Assembly (NCBI GenBank): GCA_017880905.1
Contig: JADGRO010000005.1
Span: 1-47,202 of the forward strand
Direction of reading: 5' to 3'
DNA: 47,202 nt
Source: Methylotenera sp.
Lineage (GTDB): Bacteria; Pseudomonadota; Gammaproteobacteria; Burkholderiales; Methylophilaceae
Shown here in pieces: positions 33,709 to 42,787 of this stretch. Below the pieces are notes generated by a model. That model did no database searches, was not told where the DNA came from, and saw only the letters and a list, made by a program, of their open reading frames with translations. The number at the start of each line of letters is the position of its first letter. Position 1 is the first letter of the stretch. Made by a program: the position numbers and the translations under genes.

Positions 33709-33725
33709 GGCTGTTCCTTTCCGAA

Positions 33726-35468
33726 TTAATGTAGATTAAATTTTGCGACAAGGGGTTCAATTTTTTCAAGGTCCGTGTGGCTCAGTATTTTGCGAGCATT
33801 GCTACTTAACTTAGCGATCTGGCTATGCAACACCTGTTGTTTCACGCTGAGTACATTAGAAGGATGCATGGAAAATTGACGCAAACCCATGCCTATTAAC
33901 AGTTTCGTCAACTTAGCATCGCCTGCCATTTCGCCGCATACTGCGACTGATTTGCCCAATTTTGCACCCGCTTTGATGGTGATTGAAATCAGCTTTAAAA
34001 CCGATGGATGTAACGGATTATAGAGGTGTGCAACCGCATCATCAGTGCGGTCTATAGCAAGCGTGTATTGAATTAGGTCGTTGGTACCGATAGATAAAAA
34101 ATCCAGTTCTTTAGCAAAGGCATCCGCATTAATTGCAGCCGCCGGCACTTCGATCATACCACCTAGCGCGATGTTTTCATCGAATGGTACATTCTGTTTA
34201 CGTAGCGATAATTTTGCGCGCTCTAATAATAGTTTGGTTTGACGTAGCTCACCTAAAGATGAAAGCATCGGAACTAATATTTTGATATTGCCATAGTGCG
34301 AAGCGCGTAACAAGGCGCGTAATTGCGTATGAAAAATTTGTGGCTCCGATAAACATAACCGCACTGCACGTAGTCCCAGTGCGGGATTCGCGCAATCAGA
34401 AACACTATCAGGATTCATTTGCTTATCAGCACCTAAGTCTAATGTGCGGATGGTAACTGGCAAGCCATGCATGGCTTCTGCCACTTGTTTATAGGCTTGA
34501 AATTGCTCTTCTTCATCTGGCATTTCGCGTTTATTCATAAACAAAAATTCAGTGCGGTATAAACCAATCCCGGTTGCGCCGGAAGCTTTTACCGCATCTA
34601 CGTCTTCAGGTCCTTCAATATTGGCGTATAGATCAATTGCCGTACCATCCATGGTAACTGCTTTTGTCGATTTAATGCGCTTAAGCTTTTGTTGTTCCAG
34701 CACCCACTGATTTTGGCGGAGTTCGTATTCTGCCAAAATTTCTTTGGAAGGATTAACAATTACCACACCCAAACTGCCATCGACAATAATCAGCTCGCCG
34801 TCATTAATTAAATCGCGGGCACGTTGCAGAGCTACAATCGACGGGATATTCAGGCTTCGCGCTAGAATAGCAGTGTGCGAGGTTGCACCGCCAACATCGG
34901 TGATAAATGCCGCAAAGTGGTGCTGCTTAAATTGAATCGCATCGGCAGGCGATATGTCATGCGCAACCAGAATAATGGCGCTTTCCTGTTGCTTTACGGG
35001 CGCTTGTCTAGGGTGACCAAGCAATACTTTAATCACCCGCTCTACCACTTGCACCACATCGTGTTGCCGCTCACGCAGGTATTCGTCCTCAATCGCTTCA
35101 AATTGTTCAACAATGTCGTCCATTTGCTGCTTAATCGCCCATTCGGCATTGCAGTGTTCTTTGCGGATGATATCTTTGGGCACTTCAGAAAGCGATTTAT
35201 CGGCCAGCATCATCAGGTGGGTATTGATAAATGCACTGAGTTCGGCAGGCACATTTTTTGAGAGTGAACTGCGGATAACCTCTAAATCTTTTTTTACCGT
35301 GAGAATGGCGTCATCAAAACGTGTAACTTCATCTTTAATCAGATGCGGTGGCAACTGATAATGCACTACTTCCAACAGTGCATTGGAGACCAAATGTGCT
35401 TGACCAATGGCAATGCCGCTGGATACGCCGATGCCATGAATGCTAAAGCTTGACTGTGCGCTAGACAA
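33726..35468 (-). CDS. ptsI: PTS enzyme I (phosphoenolpyruvate-protein phosphotransferase)
   Basis: Enzyme I takes phosphate from PEP and passes it to HPr. The 580-residue protein has the phospho-His domain with active His198 (GGATSHTAILARS) and a C-terminal PEP-binding barrel. The barrel contains TGIGLYRTEFLFMN, PVTIRTLDLGADK, NPALGLRAVRL, the DFLSIGTNDLIQYTLAIDR region and the conserved Cys in VAVCGEMAGD. Start is TTG 35468, 2 bases after ptsH. No sugar-specific EIIB/EIIC is found in the window, so this PTS is probably regulatory. Confidence 0.96.
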   Translation of the reverse strand: MSSAQSSFSIHGIGVSSGIAIGQAHLVSNALLEVVHYQLPPHLIKDEVTRFDDAILTVKKDLEVIRSSLSKNVPAELSAFINTHLMMLADKSLSEVPKDIIRKEHCNAEWAIKQQMDDIVEQFEAIEDEYLRERQHDVVQVVERVIKVLLGHPRQAPVKQQESAIILVAHDISPADAIQFKQHHFAAFITDVGGATSHTAILARSLNIPSIVALQRARDLINDGELIIVDGSLGVVIVNPSKEILAEYELRQNQWVLEQQKLKRIKSTKAVTMDGTAIDLYANIEGPEDVDAVKASGATGIGLYRTEFLFMNKREMPDEEEQFQAYKQVAEAMHGLPVTIRTLDLGADKQMNPDSVSDCANPALGLRAVRLCLSEPQIFHTQLRALLRASHYGNIKILVPMLSSLGELRQTKLLLERAKLSLRKQNVPFDENIALGGMIEVPAAAINADAFAKELDFLSIGTNDLIQYTLAIDRTDDAVAHLYNPLHPSVLKLISITIKAGAKLGKSVAVCGEMAGDAKLTKLLIGMGLRQFSMHPSNVLSVKQQVLHSQIAKLSSNARKILSHTDLEKIEPLVAKFNLH

Positions 35469-35470
35469 GC

Positions 35471-35740
35471 CTATTCGCCTTCACCAAAATAATCGTTAAT
35501 GAGCGCTTGCAATGCATTGATTGCTTCGGCTTCATCGGCGCCATTGGCTTCTAGCATAATGCTCGAGCCTTTAGCAGCAGCTAACATCATCACGCCCATA
35601 ATGCTTTTGGCGTTGACTTTGCGGTCGTTTTTTTCTATCCAAATGTCACTGGCGAATTGGCTGGCCGTTTGCGTGAGTTTGCTGCTGGCGCGTGCGTGTA
35701 GGCCAAGTTTGTTGATGATTTCAATTTCTTGTTTAATCAT
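35471..35740 (-). CDS. ptsH: Phosphocarrier protein HPr
   Basis: The 89-residue HPr has both phosphorylation sites: His15 (NKLGLHARASSKL) for the phosphorelay and Ser46 (NAKSIMGVMMLAA) for HprK. The second site makes sense because hprK lies 1.3 kb upstream in the same block. The order EIIA-HPr-EI with 2-17 base gaps indicates one operon. Confidence 0.97.
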   Translation of the reverse strand: MIKQEIEIINKLGLHARASSKLTQTASQFASDIWIEKNDRKVNAKSIMGVMMLAAAKGSSIMLEANGADEAEAINALQALINDYFGEGE

Positions 35741-35756
35741 GGTGGATTTCAGTTAC

Positions 35757-36170
35757 TTATTTTTTGTCATGATGGTCACAACCCAACTTGGTAAAATGCA
35801 CCACACCATCACGCCCACCGCTAACTGCTTTTTCAACGCAGATTTTAATTGATTTAGTGCGATAATTAAGTACACGAACTAACATAGGAAGATTAACTCC
35901 TGCAACCCCTTCTATTTGGTCGGGAGAGAGTAACTTAGCGACTAAATTGCAGGGCGTGGCGCCATACATATCTGATAGCACGATGACACCTTCGCCGGTA
36001 TTGAGTTTTTCTACCAATTGCTGTGCCTGCGGCAACAAATCGGCTGGATCATCATTGGTTCCAACTGCTAAATACATTAATTGTGGCGGACTTTTGTCCA
36101 GCACATGGCTTACACAGTGAATCAAGCTTTCGCCCAAGCCACCATGTGCGATAATTAAAATTCCTATCAT
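35757..36170 (-). CDS. PTS EIIA component, mannose (Man) family
   Basis: A 137-residue stand-alone EIIA-Man domain. Active His9 lies in GILIIAHGGLGESL, with GVIVLSDMYGATPCNLVAKLL near residue 60 and the family end GGRDGVVHF. No EIIB or EIIC partner is nearby. Such lone EIIA-Man proteins of beta- and alphaproteobacteria serve regulation rather than sugar uptake. It starts 41 bases after rapZ. SD-like AAGG lies about 9 bases before ATG 36170. Confidence 0.93.
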   Translation of the reverse strand: MIGILIIAHGGLGESLIHCVSHVLDKSPPQLMYLAVGTNDDPADLLPQAQQLVEKLNTGEGVIVLSDMYGATPCNLVAKLLSPDQIEGVAGVNLPMLVRVLNYRTKSIKICVEKAVSGGRDGVVHFTKLGCDHHDKK

Positions 36171-36210
36171 GTTACTTTTACCTTTTTAAAAAAATCAATT
36201 TGGTTTGCGG

Positions 36211-37062
36211 TCAGTCTAGCTCACGGTGTCGAATAATCACTTTTTGTTTTTGTTGCTTAAAATGTGCGCTTAATTGTTCTACAAAATAGACAGATCGGTG
36301 TTGACCGCCAGTACAACCTATCGCTACCGTCAGGTAGTTACGATTGTCTTGTGCAAAGCTTGGCAACCATTTTTCAATATAATGCTGGATGTCGGCTAGC
36401 ATTTCAATCACGGCAGACTCCTTTTCTAAAAACACTTTTACGGCTTCGTCTTTACCCGTAAGTGACCGCAAAATAGGGTCATAATGCGGGTTAGGCAAGC
36501 TACGCACATCAAATACAAAATCCGCATCTAATGGGATACCATTTTTAAAACCAAACGAAGTAAAAAGCAGTGTGAGGTTGTTATTTTTTTGGCTATTGCT
36601 AGGCTGCGAAATAAGCACACGTATGTGATTGCGAAGCGTGTTGGCACTTAAATTGCTAGTGTCAATATGATACCCTAGGCCAACTAAACCCGCCAAAAGG
36701 TCACGTTCGTGCGAGATGCTTTCGGCTAAAGTGGTATCAGCATCGCTCAATGGGTGTTTGCGTCTGGTCTCGGAAAAGCGTTTCACAAGCGTTTCTACCG
36801 ATGATTCCAAAAAAAGTACCTTCACCAATGTGCCGCTAGATTTCAGCATTTCGATGGCGTTGGGAAGTGCCTCCAGAGTGGCACTGCGGCTATCTATACT
36901 GATGGCTACCTTATGCTGGTTTGTCGCATCCAAATGATGCGAAATTTGCGGCAATAAGGTTGCTGGTAAATTATCAATGCAGTAATAACCGCTATCTTCC
37001 AGCACGCGCAGTGCAATACTTTTACCAGAGCCAGAGAGGCCAGTGACGATAATAAGCTCCAA
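36211..37062 (-). CDS. rapZ: RNase adapter RapZ / P-loop nucleotide-binding protein
   Basis: RapZ-family proteins bind nucleotides and, in E. coli, guide RNase E to the small RNA GlmZ to control amino-sugar synthesis; the role in betaproteobacteria is less certain. The 283-residue protein has Walker A GLSGSGKS at residues 8-15, YYCIDNLPATLLP near residue 27, LLFTSFGFKNGIPLDADFVFDVRSLPNPHY near residue 164-193 and the C-terminal AIGCTGGQHRSVYFVEQL. The start is TTG 37062, just 2 bases after hprK, with a good AAAGG SD 6 bases ahead inside hprK. Confidence 0.93.
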   Translation of the reverse strand: MELIIVTGLSGSGKSIALRVLEDSGYYCIDNLPATLLPQISHHLDATNQHKVAISIDSRSATLEALPNAIEMLKSSGTLVKVLFLESSVETLVKRFSETRRKHPLSDADTTLAESISHERDLLAGLVGLGYHIDTSNLSANTLRNHIRVLISQPSNSQKNNNLTLLFTSFGFKNGIPLDADFVFDVRSLPNPHYDPILRSLTGKDEAVKVFLEKESAVIEMLADIQHYIEKWLPSFAQDNRNYLTVAIGCTGGQHRSVYFVEQLSAHFKQQKQKVIIRHRELD

Positions 37063-37064
37063 AT

Positions 37065-38033
37065 TTAGCCTTTCTTTCCTATTATTTTTACTTTTTCTTC
37101 TTTTTGCATCATTTGTTTTTGTCGTTTGCTAAATTGTTGCGTCGCGTTTACACCACGTAGCAATAGTATATGGTTACGCACTGCCACTTCTACCAGCACC
37201 GAGATATTGCGCCCTGCGGCAATAGGGATAATCACTTTCGAAATATCCACATCTAGTACGCGCTCATATTGAGTTTTTACGTTAAGACGATCTAAGGAAA
37301 GTTGTTTTTTTAAATCAGCCAATTCAAGCTGGATGATTAAATCCAAGGGTTTGGTCGGTTTAACCGAATTGTCGCCAAACAGCGCGCGGATGTTCAAAAT
37401 ACCAAGCCCACGTACTTCTAAAAAATCTTGCAATAATTCAGGACAGCGACCTTCAATGCGCTCGGGAGAAATGCGATAAAAATCGACAACATCATCTGCA
37501 ATTAAGCGATGCCCTCGCGAAATTAGCTCTAATGCAAGCTCACTTTTACCAATCGCGGCATTGCCTTTAATCAGGACGCCAAAGCCCTGTACTTCAATAA
37601 ATACGCCATGCAAGCTGGTACTTTCTGCCATGGCTTGTTGCAAATAATGGCTTAATAAATCCATTAGTTGCGGGCTTTGCATGGGCGAAGTGAAGAGTGG
37701 AGTATTGTGCGTATTGGCTGCATTAATAAGTTCTTTAGGTGGTTTTTCTCCATTGGCAACTACGACAGCAGCTAAATCAGTCGAATACAAATTGTTAATA
37801 GCCTGTTGCATGGCAATAATGCTTAAACTGCGCAAATAATCCATCTCGGCGCAACCCAGTACCTGTACGCGGTTAGGGTGCACAAAGTTAAGGTGGCCAA
37901 TCAGCGCCAATGAAGGCTTGGTGACTTTTTCAGAATGGAGTTGATTAGTGCCGCCATCAAGCCCAGCAACCCAATTGAGTTTGAGCTTGAGGCGGGTTTC
38001 TTTATAGAGTTCGGCTACGTCTATTTTAGCCAT
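37065..38033 (-). CDS. hprK: HPr kinase/phosphorylase HprK
   Basis: HprK phosphorylates and dephosphorylates Ser46 of HPr. The 322-residue protein has an N-terminal domain (~1-130) and a kinase domain with the P-loop KGNAAIGKSELALELI near residue 153, followed by HRLIADDVVDFYR. The HprK signature EVRGLGILNIRALFG is near residue 205. ATG 38033 is 34 bases after hpf. The order hprK-rapZ-EIIA-HPr-EI is conserved in betaproteobacteria and gives a sensing rather than transport PTS. Confidence 0.96.
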   Translation of the reverse strand: MAKIDVAELYKETRLKLKLNWVAGLDGGTNQLHSEKVTKPSLALIGHLNFVHPNRVQVLGCAEMDYLRSLSIIAMQQAINNLYSTDLAAVVVANGEKPPKELINAANTHNTPLFTSPMQSPQLMDLLSHYLQQAMAESTSLHGVFIEVQGFGVLIKGNAAIGKSELALELISRGHRLIADDVVDFYRISPERIEGRCPELLQDFLEVRGLGILNIRALFGDNSVKPTKPLDLIIQLELADLKKQLSLDRLNVKTQYERVLDVDISKVIIPIAAGRNISVLVEVAVRNHILLLRGVNATQQFSKRQKQMMQKEEKVKIIGKKG

Positions 38034-38067
38034 TATTTAGCCATAGATGAGCCATAAAAAAGTAGAA

Positions 38068-38394
38068 TTAATTAGGAGTTTGGTGCTTAACCGCGCCATT
38101 GGTTTTATTATGATTGCCATGTTTTTCTTTATGTTTCACCACTTGACGGTCTAACTTGTCTGTCAACATATCAATCGCGCTATACATATTTTCATCTGCG
38201 CATTCGGCATGTAAATCGTTGCCTGGCACATGTAATGTAGCCTCTACCTTTTGGGCAAGTTTTTCTACACTCATGGTAATTTTCACATCAATCACATGAT
38301 CAAAATGATTGCTGATTCTAATAAGTTTGCCTTGCACGTAATCGCGTAATGCAGGAGTAATTTCTAAGTGATGCCCGGTTAGTTGTAAATTCAT
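38068..38394 (-). CDS. hpf: Short ribosome hibernation promoting factor HPF
   Basis: The 108-residue protein is of the short HPF/YfiA class, which binds the decoding centre of idle ribosomes. Motifs are MNLQLTGHHLEITPALRDYV, MSVEKLAQKVEATLHVPG, and MYSAIDMLTDKLDRQVVKHKEK. A strong AAAGGAG SD lies ahead of ATG 38394. It follows rpoN by ~150 bases that show a small TAGCC/GGCTA hairpin (38503-38517) but no clear terminator. rpoN-hpf-pts order is widespread in proteobacteria. Confidence 0.95.
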   Translation of the reverse strand: MNLQLTGHHLEITPALRDYVQGKLIRISNHFDHVIDVKITMSVEKLAQKVEATLHVPGNDLHAECADENMYSAIDMLTDKLDRQVVKHKEKHGNHNKTNGAVKHQTPN

Positions 38395-38541
38395 GACTTG
38401 CTCCTTTTTGAAATTGTTTTAGAGATTTATCGGCCAAATAAGTAGATCAACGAAATCTCATCGGACAGCTTTGAGTTTACACCTTTGGTAAGTGTGTGCA
38501 ACTAGCCCATGTGGCTATTCTCATATTTTTTTGTAATTTTT

Positions 38542-40116
38542 TTATAATGATTTACGTAAATTCGCGGGTGGAATATTGAGCGATTCTCGATATTTGGCAA
38601 TGGTGCGTCTTGCCACTACTATGCCTTGTTTAGCTAAAACCTCACTAAATTGGTTGTCAGAAAGCGGTTTTTTAATATTTTCTTCATTCACCATTTGTTT
38701 AATCAGCGCGCGAATCGCTGTAGCCGAGCATTCTCCACCCGCGTCGGTTGCCACATGACTACCAAAAAAGTATTTCAACTCAAAAACGCCACGCGGGGTG
38801 AGCATGTATTTGTGTGTAGTGACGCGCGAAATGGTTGATTCATGCAATTCAAGTTCTTCTGCAATTTCGCGCAATACCAATGGCCGCATGGCGATTTCGC
38901 CGTGCTCAAAAAAGTTACGTTGTCTATCTACAATGGCTTGTGAAACGCGCAGAATGGTTGAAAAGCGTTGTTGGATATTTTTAATCATCCATTTGGCTTC
39001 TTGCATTTGCGTTTGCAAATATTGGCTTGAGCTTTCGCGGTTGCGTTTCAAAATATCCGCGTACAGTTGATTAATACGCAGTTTAGGCATAACGCCATCG
39101 TTTAAGGTCGCAATCCAAATGCCTTTTACCTTTTTAACAATCACCTCATGTTGGATAAAGTGATTAGAACTTAACTGTGCAAATTCGCTGCCTGGACGTG
39201 GATTTTGTTGCTTAATGAGATTTTGCGCGCCTTTCAAAGCAGTCTCATCACAATTAAGTAGCTTACGCAATTTGACAAAATCTTTGTTGGCGAGTACGGC
39301 CAAATGATGGCTGACAATGTTTTTGGCTAGGTCTAGGTATTCGGTTTCATCGGGCAACGCATTAAGCTGCAACATGATGCATTCCTGTAAATTACTTGCG
39401 CCTATGCCAGGGGGGTCTAAATTCTGAACGTACTTCAGTACGGTTTGCAGTTCGACCAATTCTATCTCAAGCTCTAATGGAAGTGATTCAACTAACTCTT
39501 CTAATGACTCTTCTAAGTAACCGTCTTCATTAATGCTGTCAATGAGAAGAAACACTAAATTCTGGTCGCGCTCAGAAAGCGGCATGAGTTTTAGCTGGTT
39601 TAATAAATGGTCTCTGAGGCTAATCGAAACAACTTCTTGACGCATGTAATCGTCGTCATCGTCGTCGCTATTGTTTTGGCGGCTACCTTCGTCCCAATTG
39701 CTGGCGCTGCCATATTCTTCGTAGTCTTCATCAAAATCGGTAGCTGAGAAATCATCCACCGTACTTGATATTTCCAAGGATTTTTCTTCGACGTTATCGG
39801 GCGTTGTGTTGGCGATTTCTTGATAATCAATATTGCTAAAAGCATCAAAATCATTGCTGTCAGTGGATGTTTCACCATCGGCGGCAATCGGGTCGCTATC
39901 TGCGCCATTTGCCTGTTCGGCTTGCTCAGTTTCATCGTCCAAATCAGCATCAGGATTATCACCGTCCACCAGCTCTAATAATGGATTTTCTTGCAAGATG
40001 GTCTCTAGCTCTTGGTTGAGCTCAAGTGAAGAAAGTTGCAGTAAGCGAATAGACTGCTGCAGTTGCGGAGTAAGCGCTAAATTTTGTGAAATTCTTAGTT
40101 GTAAATTTTGCTTCAT
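38542..40116 (-). CDS. rpoN: RNA polymerase sigma-54 factor RpoN
   Basis: RpoN directs polymerase to -24/-12 promoters and needs AAA+ activators. From ATG 40116 it is 524 residues. Region I is Gln/Leu-rich (MKQNLQLRISQNLALTPQLQ). A long acidic region II (~50-170) includes a run of six Asp. The core-binding and HTH regions follow, with NLDPPGIGASNLQECIM and LELHESTISRVTTHKY, and the RpoN box ARRTIAKYRESLNIPP is near the C-terminus. A GTG two codons upstream is possible, but MKQ is the family start. It is 10 bases after lptB. Confidence 0.97.
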   Translation of the reverse strand: MKQNLQLRISQNLALTPQLQQSIRLLQLSSLELNQELETILQENPLLELVDGDNPDADLDDETEQAEQANGADSDPIAADGETSTDSNDFDAFSNIDYQEIANTTPDNVEEKSLEISSTVDDFSATDFDEDYEEYGSASNWDEGSRQNNSDDDDDDYMRQEVVSISLRDHLLNQLKLMPLSERDQNLVFLLIDSINEDGYLEESLEELVESLPLELEIELVELQTVLKYVQNLDPPGIGASNLQECIMLQLNALPDETEYLDLAKNIVSHHLAVLANKDFVKLRKLLNCDETALKGAQNLIKQQNPRPGSEFAQLSSNHFIQHEVIVKKVKGIWIATLNDGVMPKLRINQLYADILKRNRESSSQYLQTQMQEAKWMIKNIQQRFSTILRVSQAIVDRQRNFFEHGEIAMRPLVLREIAEELELHESTISRVTTHKYMLTPRGVFELKYFFGSHVATDAGGECSATAIRALIKQMVNEENIKKPLSDNQFSEVLAKQGIVVARRTIAKYRESLNIPPANLRKSL

Positions 40117-40126
40117 TGGCACGATA

Positions 40127-40849
40127 TCAAAGCCTGAAATCTTTACCTAAATATACCTCGCGTACTGCTTCGTTTTGCACAATCTCATTGGGGTGACCAG
40201 AGGCGAATACACTGCCGTCATTCACAATATATGCTCTATCACAAATACCTAAAGTTTCGCGTACATTGTGATCAGTAATCAGTACACCGATATTTTTAGC
40301 ACTTAAAAAGCGAATAATTTTTTGAATATCCAGTACGGCAATTGGGTCAATACCTGCAAAAGGTTCATCTAATAAAATAAAACTTGGGTTGGTGGCTAAG
40401 CAGCGCGCGATTTCGACGCGGCGACGCTCGCCACCAGATAAGCTTATTGCCGGGCTATTGCGAATATGCACGATGTGCAGTTCTTGTAACAGCGATTCTA
40501 GCTGTTTGTGCATTTCATCTTCCGTTAAGTTTTGTAGCTCTAACACTGCGAGTATATTTTCTGTAACGGTAAGCTTACGAAAAACTGAAGGTTCTTGCGG
40601 TAAATAGGAAAGCCCTAAGCGTGCACGGCTATGGATAGGCAAGCGACTCAAATCCCTTCCATCGAGCACAATACGACCGGCATCCAGTGGTATTAATCCC
40701 ACTATCATATAAAAACTGGTGGTTTTGCCAGCACCATTGGGGCCGAGTAAACCGACTACCTCTCCGCTTTGGATTTCCAGCGAAATATCATGCACCACCG
40801 TGCGTGTTTTGTATGATTTACGTAGATTTTCTACAACAAGTTCGCTCAT
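40127..40849 (-). CDS. lptB: Lipopolysaccharide export ATPase LptB
   Basis: LptB powers LptFG extraction of LPS from the inner membrane. The 240-residue ABC ATPase shows Walker [14 protein letters not shown] at residues 35-47, Q-loop [12 protein letters not shown], signature [13 protein letters not shown] near residue 137 and Walker [17 protein letters not shown]. The H-loop is DHNVRETL. It lies between lptA and rpoN in the standard lptCAB-rpoN order; lptF and lptG are not in the window. Confidence 0.97.
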   Translation of the reverse strand: MSELVVENLRKSYKTRTVVHDISLEIQSGEVVGLLGPNGAGKTTSFYMIVGLIPLDAGRIVLDGRDLSRLPIHSRARLGLSYLPQEPSVFRKLTVTENILAVLELQNLTEDEMHKQLESLLQELHIVHIRNSPAISLSGGERRRVEIARCLATNPSFILLDEPFAGIDPIAVLDIQKIIRFLSAKNIGVLITDHNVRETLGICDRAYIVNDGSVFASGHPNEIVQNEAVREVYLGKDFRL

Positions 40850-40875
40850 ATTTTTGCTTTTATCATTTATTTGAC

Positions 40876-41514
40876 TTATTGATCTGGTTGTAACTCAAGT
40901 TTGTTGCTAAATCTTAGCGTTTTGGTAACACTTGGTGCGGGGCCAGTAGTAGCTGGAGTTTCGGGCTGAGACCCTTCTGATTTGGGTGCCTGTTTATTTT
41001 TTGGCTGGATAATAGCTTTTACACGGCCACTAGTGCCGCCGTTTTCAGATTTAACGCCACCGATTACTTCGGCATATTCAGCATTGGCGTCATAGCTAAT
41101 ATATTCACCATGTACAATATCTTCGCCACGTTTTACCCAAGCGCGAGTGTATAACTGTACTTTATCCATACGACCATCGTATTCAATGCGTTGCGCGTTG
41201 CCTTCCATGTATTCATTTTTGCCCTCACGTTTTTGTTTGAAGGTGGTCGGGTTGCCAGTGGAAGTGCTGTGCTGAAAGCCTTGTTCATCTTCACGTACGA
41301 TCAATTTATCAGCATGTATTACCAGTGTACCTTGCGTTAAAATCACACTACCAGTGTAAGTGCTAATTTGCTTGGCGTCATTTACCGTTACAGTATCTGC
41401 TTCTAATTCAATGGGTTGATCTCTATCAGCTTTTTCTGCGAATGCGTTTAAATGCACGCAAAGGCCTATACATAGGCATATACTTAATACATTTGTGCGA
41501 ATGAAGTTATTCAT
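40876..41514 (-). CDS. lptA: Lipopolysaccharide transport periplasmic protein LptA
   Basis: LptA forms the periplasmic bridge that carries LPS to the outer membrane. The 212-residue protein has a signal peptide ([26 protein letters not shown]). The OstA/LptA beta-jellyroll follows with [37 protein letters not shown] and [20 protein letters not shown]. The last ~50 residues are Pro/Thr/Ser-rich and look disordered. Its ATG lies within the last bases of lptC (8-base overlap), so the two are coupled. Confidence 0.95.
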   Translation of the reverse strand: MNNFIRTNVLSICLCIGLCVHLNAFAEKADRDQPIELEADTVTVNDAKQISTYTGSVILTQGTLVIHADKLIVREDEQGFQHSTSTGNPTTFKQKREGKNEYMEGNAQRIEYDGRMDKVQLYTRAWVKRGEDIVHGEYISYDANAEYAEVIGGVKSENGGTSGRVKAIIQPKNKQAPKSEGSQPETPATTGPAPSVTKTLRFSNKLELQPDQ

Positions 41515-42223
41515 TTTTACTCCGCGATTTCACTCTAATAGATTGCTGTTTTTTTGATGACGTATTAATGTTTGTTTTGGTAATTGGAGCGGTAGCCGAA
41601 ACTGCATTTAAGGGTTTTATTTTCGGCTTTACACTTTTTACAGTAGGGTCAGCTGGCCGTTTATAGTGCACTTTTACTTTCTTAAGTAACTTGACCGTTC
41701 GATTTTTTTTATCATATACCATGCCAGTGGCGTTAATCACTGTCTCAGGCGCTTGCGTAATTACAACAGGACTATCAGTTTTTACCAAATCTTGGTCGGG
41801 TAAAATCGTCAATTTTTCGGTTAATACTTGCATTTCACCCTTACCTTCAAATGCTTGACGCACCACTTTTACGTTATCAACCAGTTCTACTTGCTCGCCA
41901 TTACTAGAAATATAACCGCGCAAGCCTTCGATTTGCGTGTAGGGCCTATCTGTTGTGTATTGCGTAAAGCGTGGGCGTTGCAGCACAGTGCTATCATCAT
42001 CTGGATAGTGCACCATTTCGGTCGCTGCCAGAATATAGCGCAATTTCCCGGCGATATCGGTTTGTGTCGTTACAAAATTATTCATTGAATAGTCAGGGTC
42101 ATGTCGATTACTACCATCAATTTTAGGGCCTTGTTGCTCCACAGTTAGGTTGATCCAAAACGTAATTACCGCTAACAATATTGCCAATATTAGAGGGAAA
42201 AATATGGTGGAACGTGCTAGCAT
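41507..42223 (-). CDS. lptC: LPS export inner-membrane anchor LptC
   Basis: LptC is the single-span protein that joins LptBFG to LptA. The 238-residue protein has one N-terminal membrane helix (~7-28, IFFPLILAILLAVITFWINL), then the LptC fold (~40-185) with DPDYSMNNFVTTQTDIAG, ATEMVHYPDDDSTVLQRPRF and DNVKVVRQAFEGKGEM. It is about 50 residues longer than E. coli LptC because of a basic, Ser/Thr/Lys-rich C-terminal tail (~190-238). The stop overlaps the lptA start. Confidence 0.93.
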   Translation of the reverse strand: MLARSTIFFPLILAILLAVITFWINLTVEQQGPKIDGSNRHDPDYSMNNFVTTQTDIAGKLRYILAATEMVHYPDDDSTVLQRPRFTQYTTDRPYTQIEGLRGYISSNGEQVELVDNVKVVRQAFEGKGEMQVLTEKLTILPDQDLVKTDSPVVITQAPETVINATGMVYDKKNRTVKLLKKVKVHYKRPADPTVKSVKPKIKPLNAVSATAPITKTNINTSSKKQQSIRVKSRSKNE

Positions 42224-42236
42224 ACTTCACCGCAAC

Positions 42237-42770
42237 TCACTTAAAAAACTGCGCCATTTGCGCTTCAAAAGTGCCTTGCGCTTGCATAATCAACTCGCAC
42301 GCCTCACGTACGGCGCCTCGTCCAGCATGCTTTTGGGTTACATAGTGCGAGCGTTTTTTTACAGAATCTGGTGCAGAAGGAACTGCAATCGCTAACCCAC
42401 AACGCAACATGGGCGGAACATCCACCACATCGTCTCCCATAAAAGCTGCTTCTCCTGGCCTAATATTGAGTTTTTTAATCAAGTCATTAAATGCAGCTAA
42501 TTTATCTTCCACGCCTTGATAAAAATGCATGATGCCTGTAGTTTCGGCGCGCTGCATCACCACCTTAGAAGTGCGCCCAGTAATTATCGCCATTTGCACG
42601 CCAGTCGCGCTGAGTAGTTTCATTCCTAAGCCATCATGCGAATTAAAAGTTTTGTATTCCTGACCATCATCACCAATCATAAGGCCACCGTCAGTCATCA
42701 CGCCATCCACATCAAAAACTACTACTTTAATGATTTTTGCACGCGTTAATACTGCTTTAGAAATTATCAT
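42237..42770 (-). CDS. kdsC: 3-deoxy-D-manno-octulosonate-8-phosphate phosphatase KdsC
   Basis: KdsC dephosphorylates Kdo-8-phosphate in the pathway to the LPS inner core. The 177-residue HAD protein has VVFDVDGVMTDGGLM (catalytic Asp pair) near residue 17, AIITGRTSKVV near 60, and GDDVVDVPPMLRCGLAIAVP near 115 (metal Asp). It lies 17 bases after kdsD and 13 before lptC, one operon for Kdo synthesis and LPS export. Confidence 0.96.
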   Translation of the reverse strand: MIISKAVLTRAKIIKVVVFDVDGVMTDGGLMIGDDGQEYKTFNSHDGLGMKLLSATGVQMAIITGRTSKVVMQRAETTGIMHFYQGVEDKLAAFNDLIKKLNIRPGEAAFMGDDVVDVPPMLRCGLAIAVPSAPDSVKKRSHYVTQKHAGRGAVREACELIMQAQGTFEAQMAQFFK

Positions 42771-42787
42771 TGTTTCTTAGTTTCCTT

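Noticed and set aside
38503-38517. Terminator between rpoN and hpf
   Set aside because: A 5-bp TAGCC/GGCTA stem exists, but on the minus strand it is not followed by a T tract, so I do not call it a terminator.
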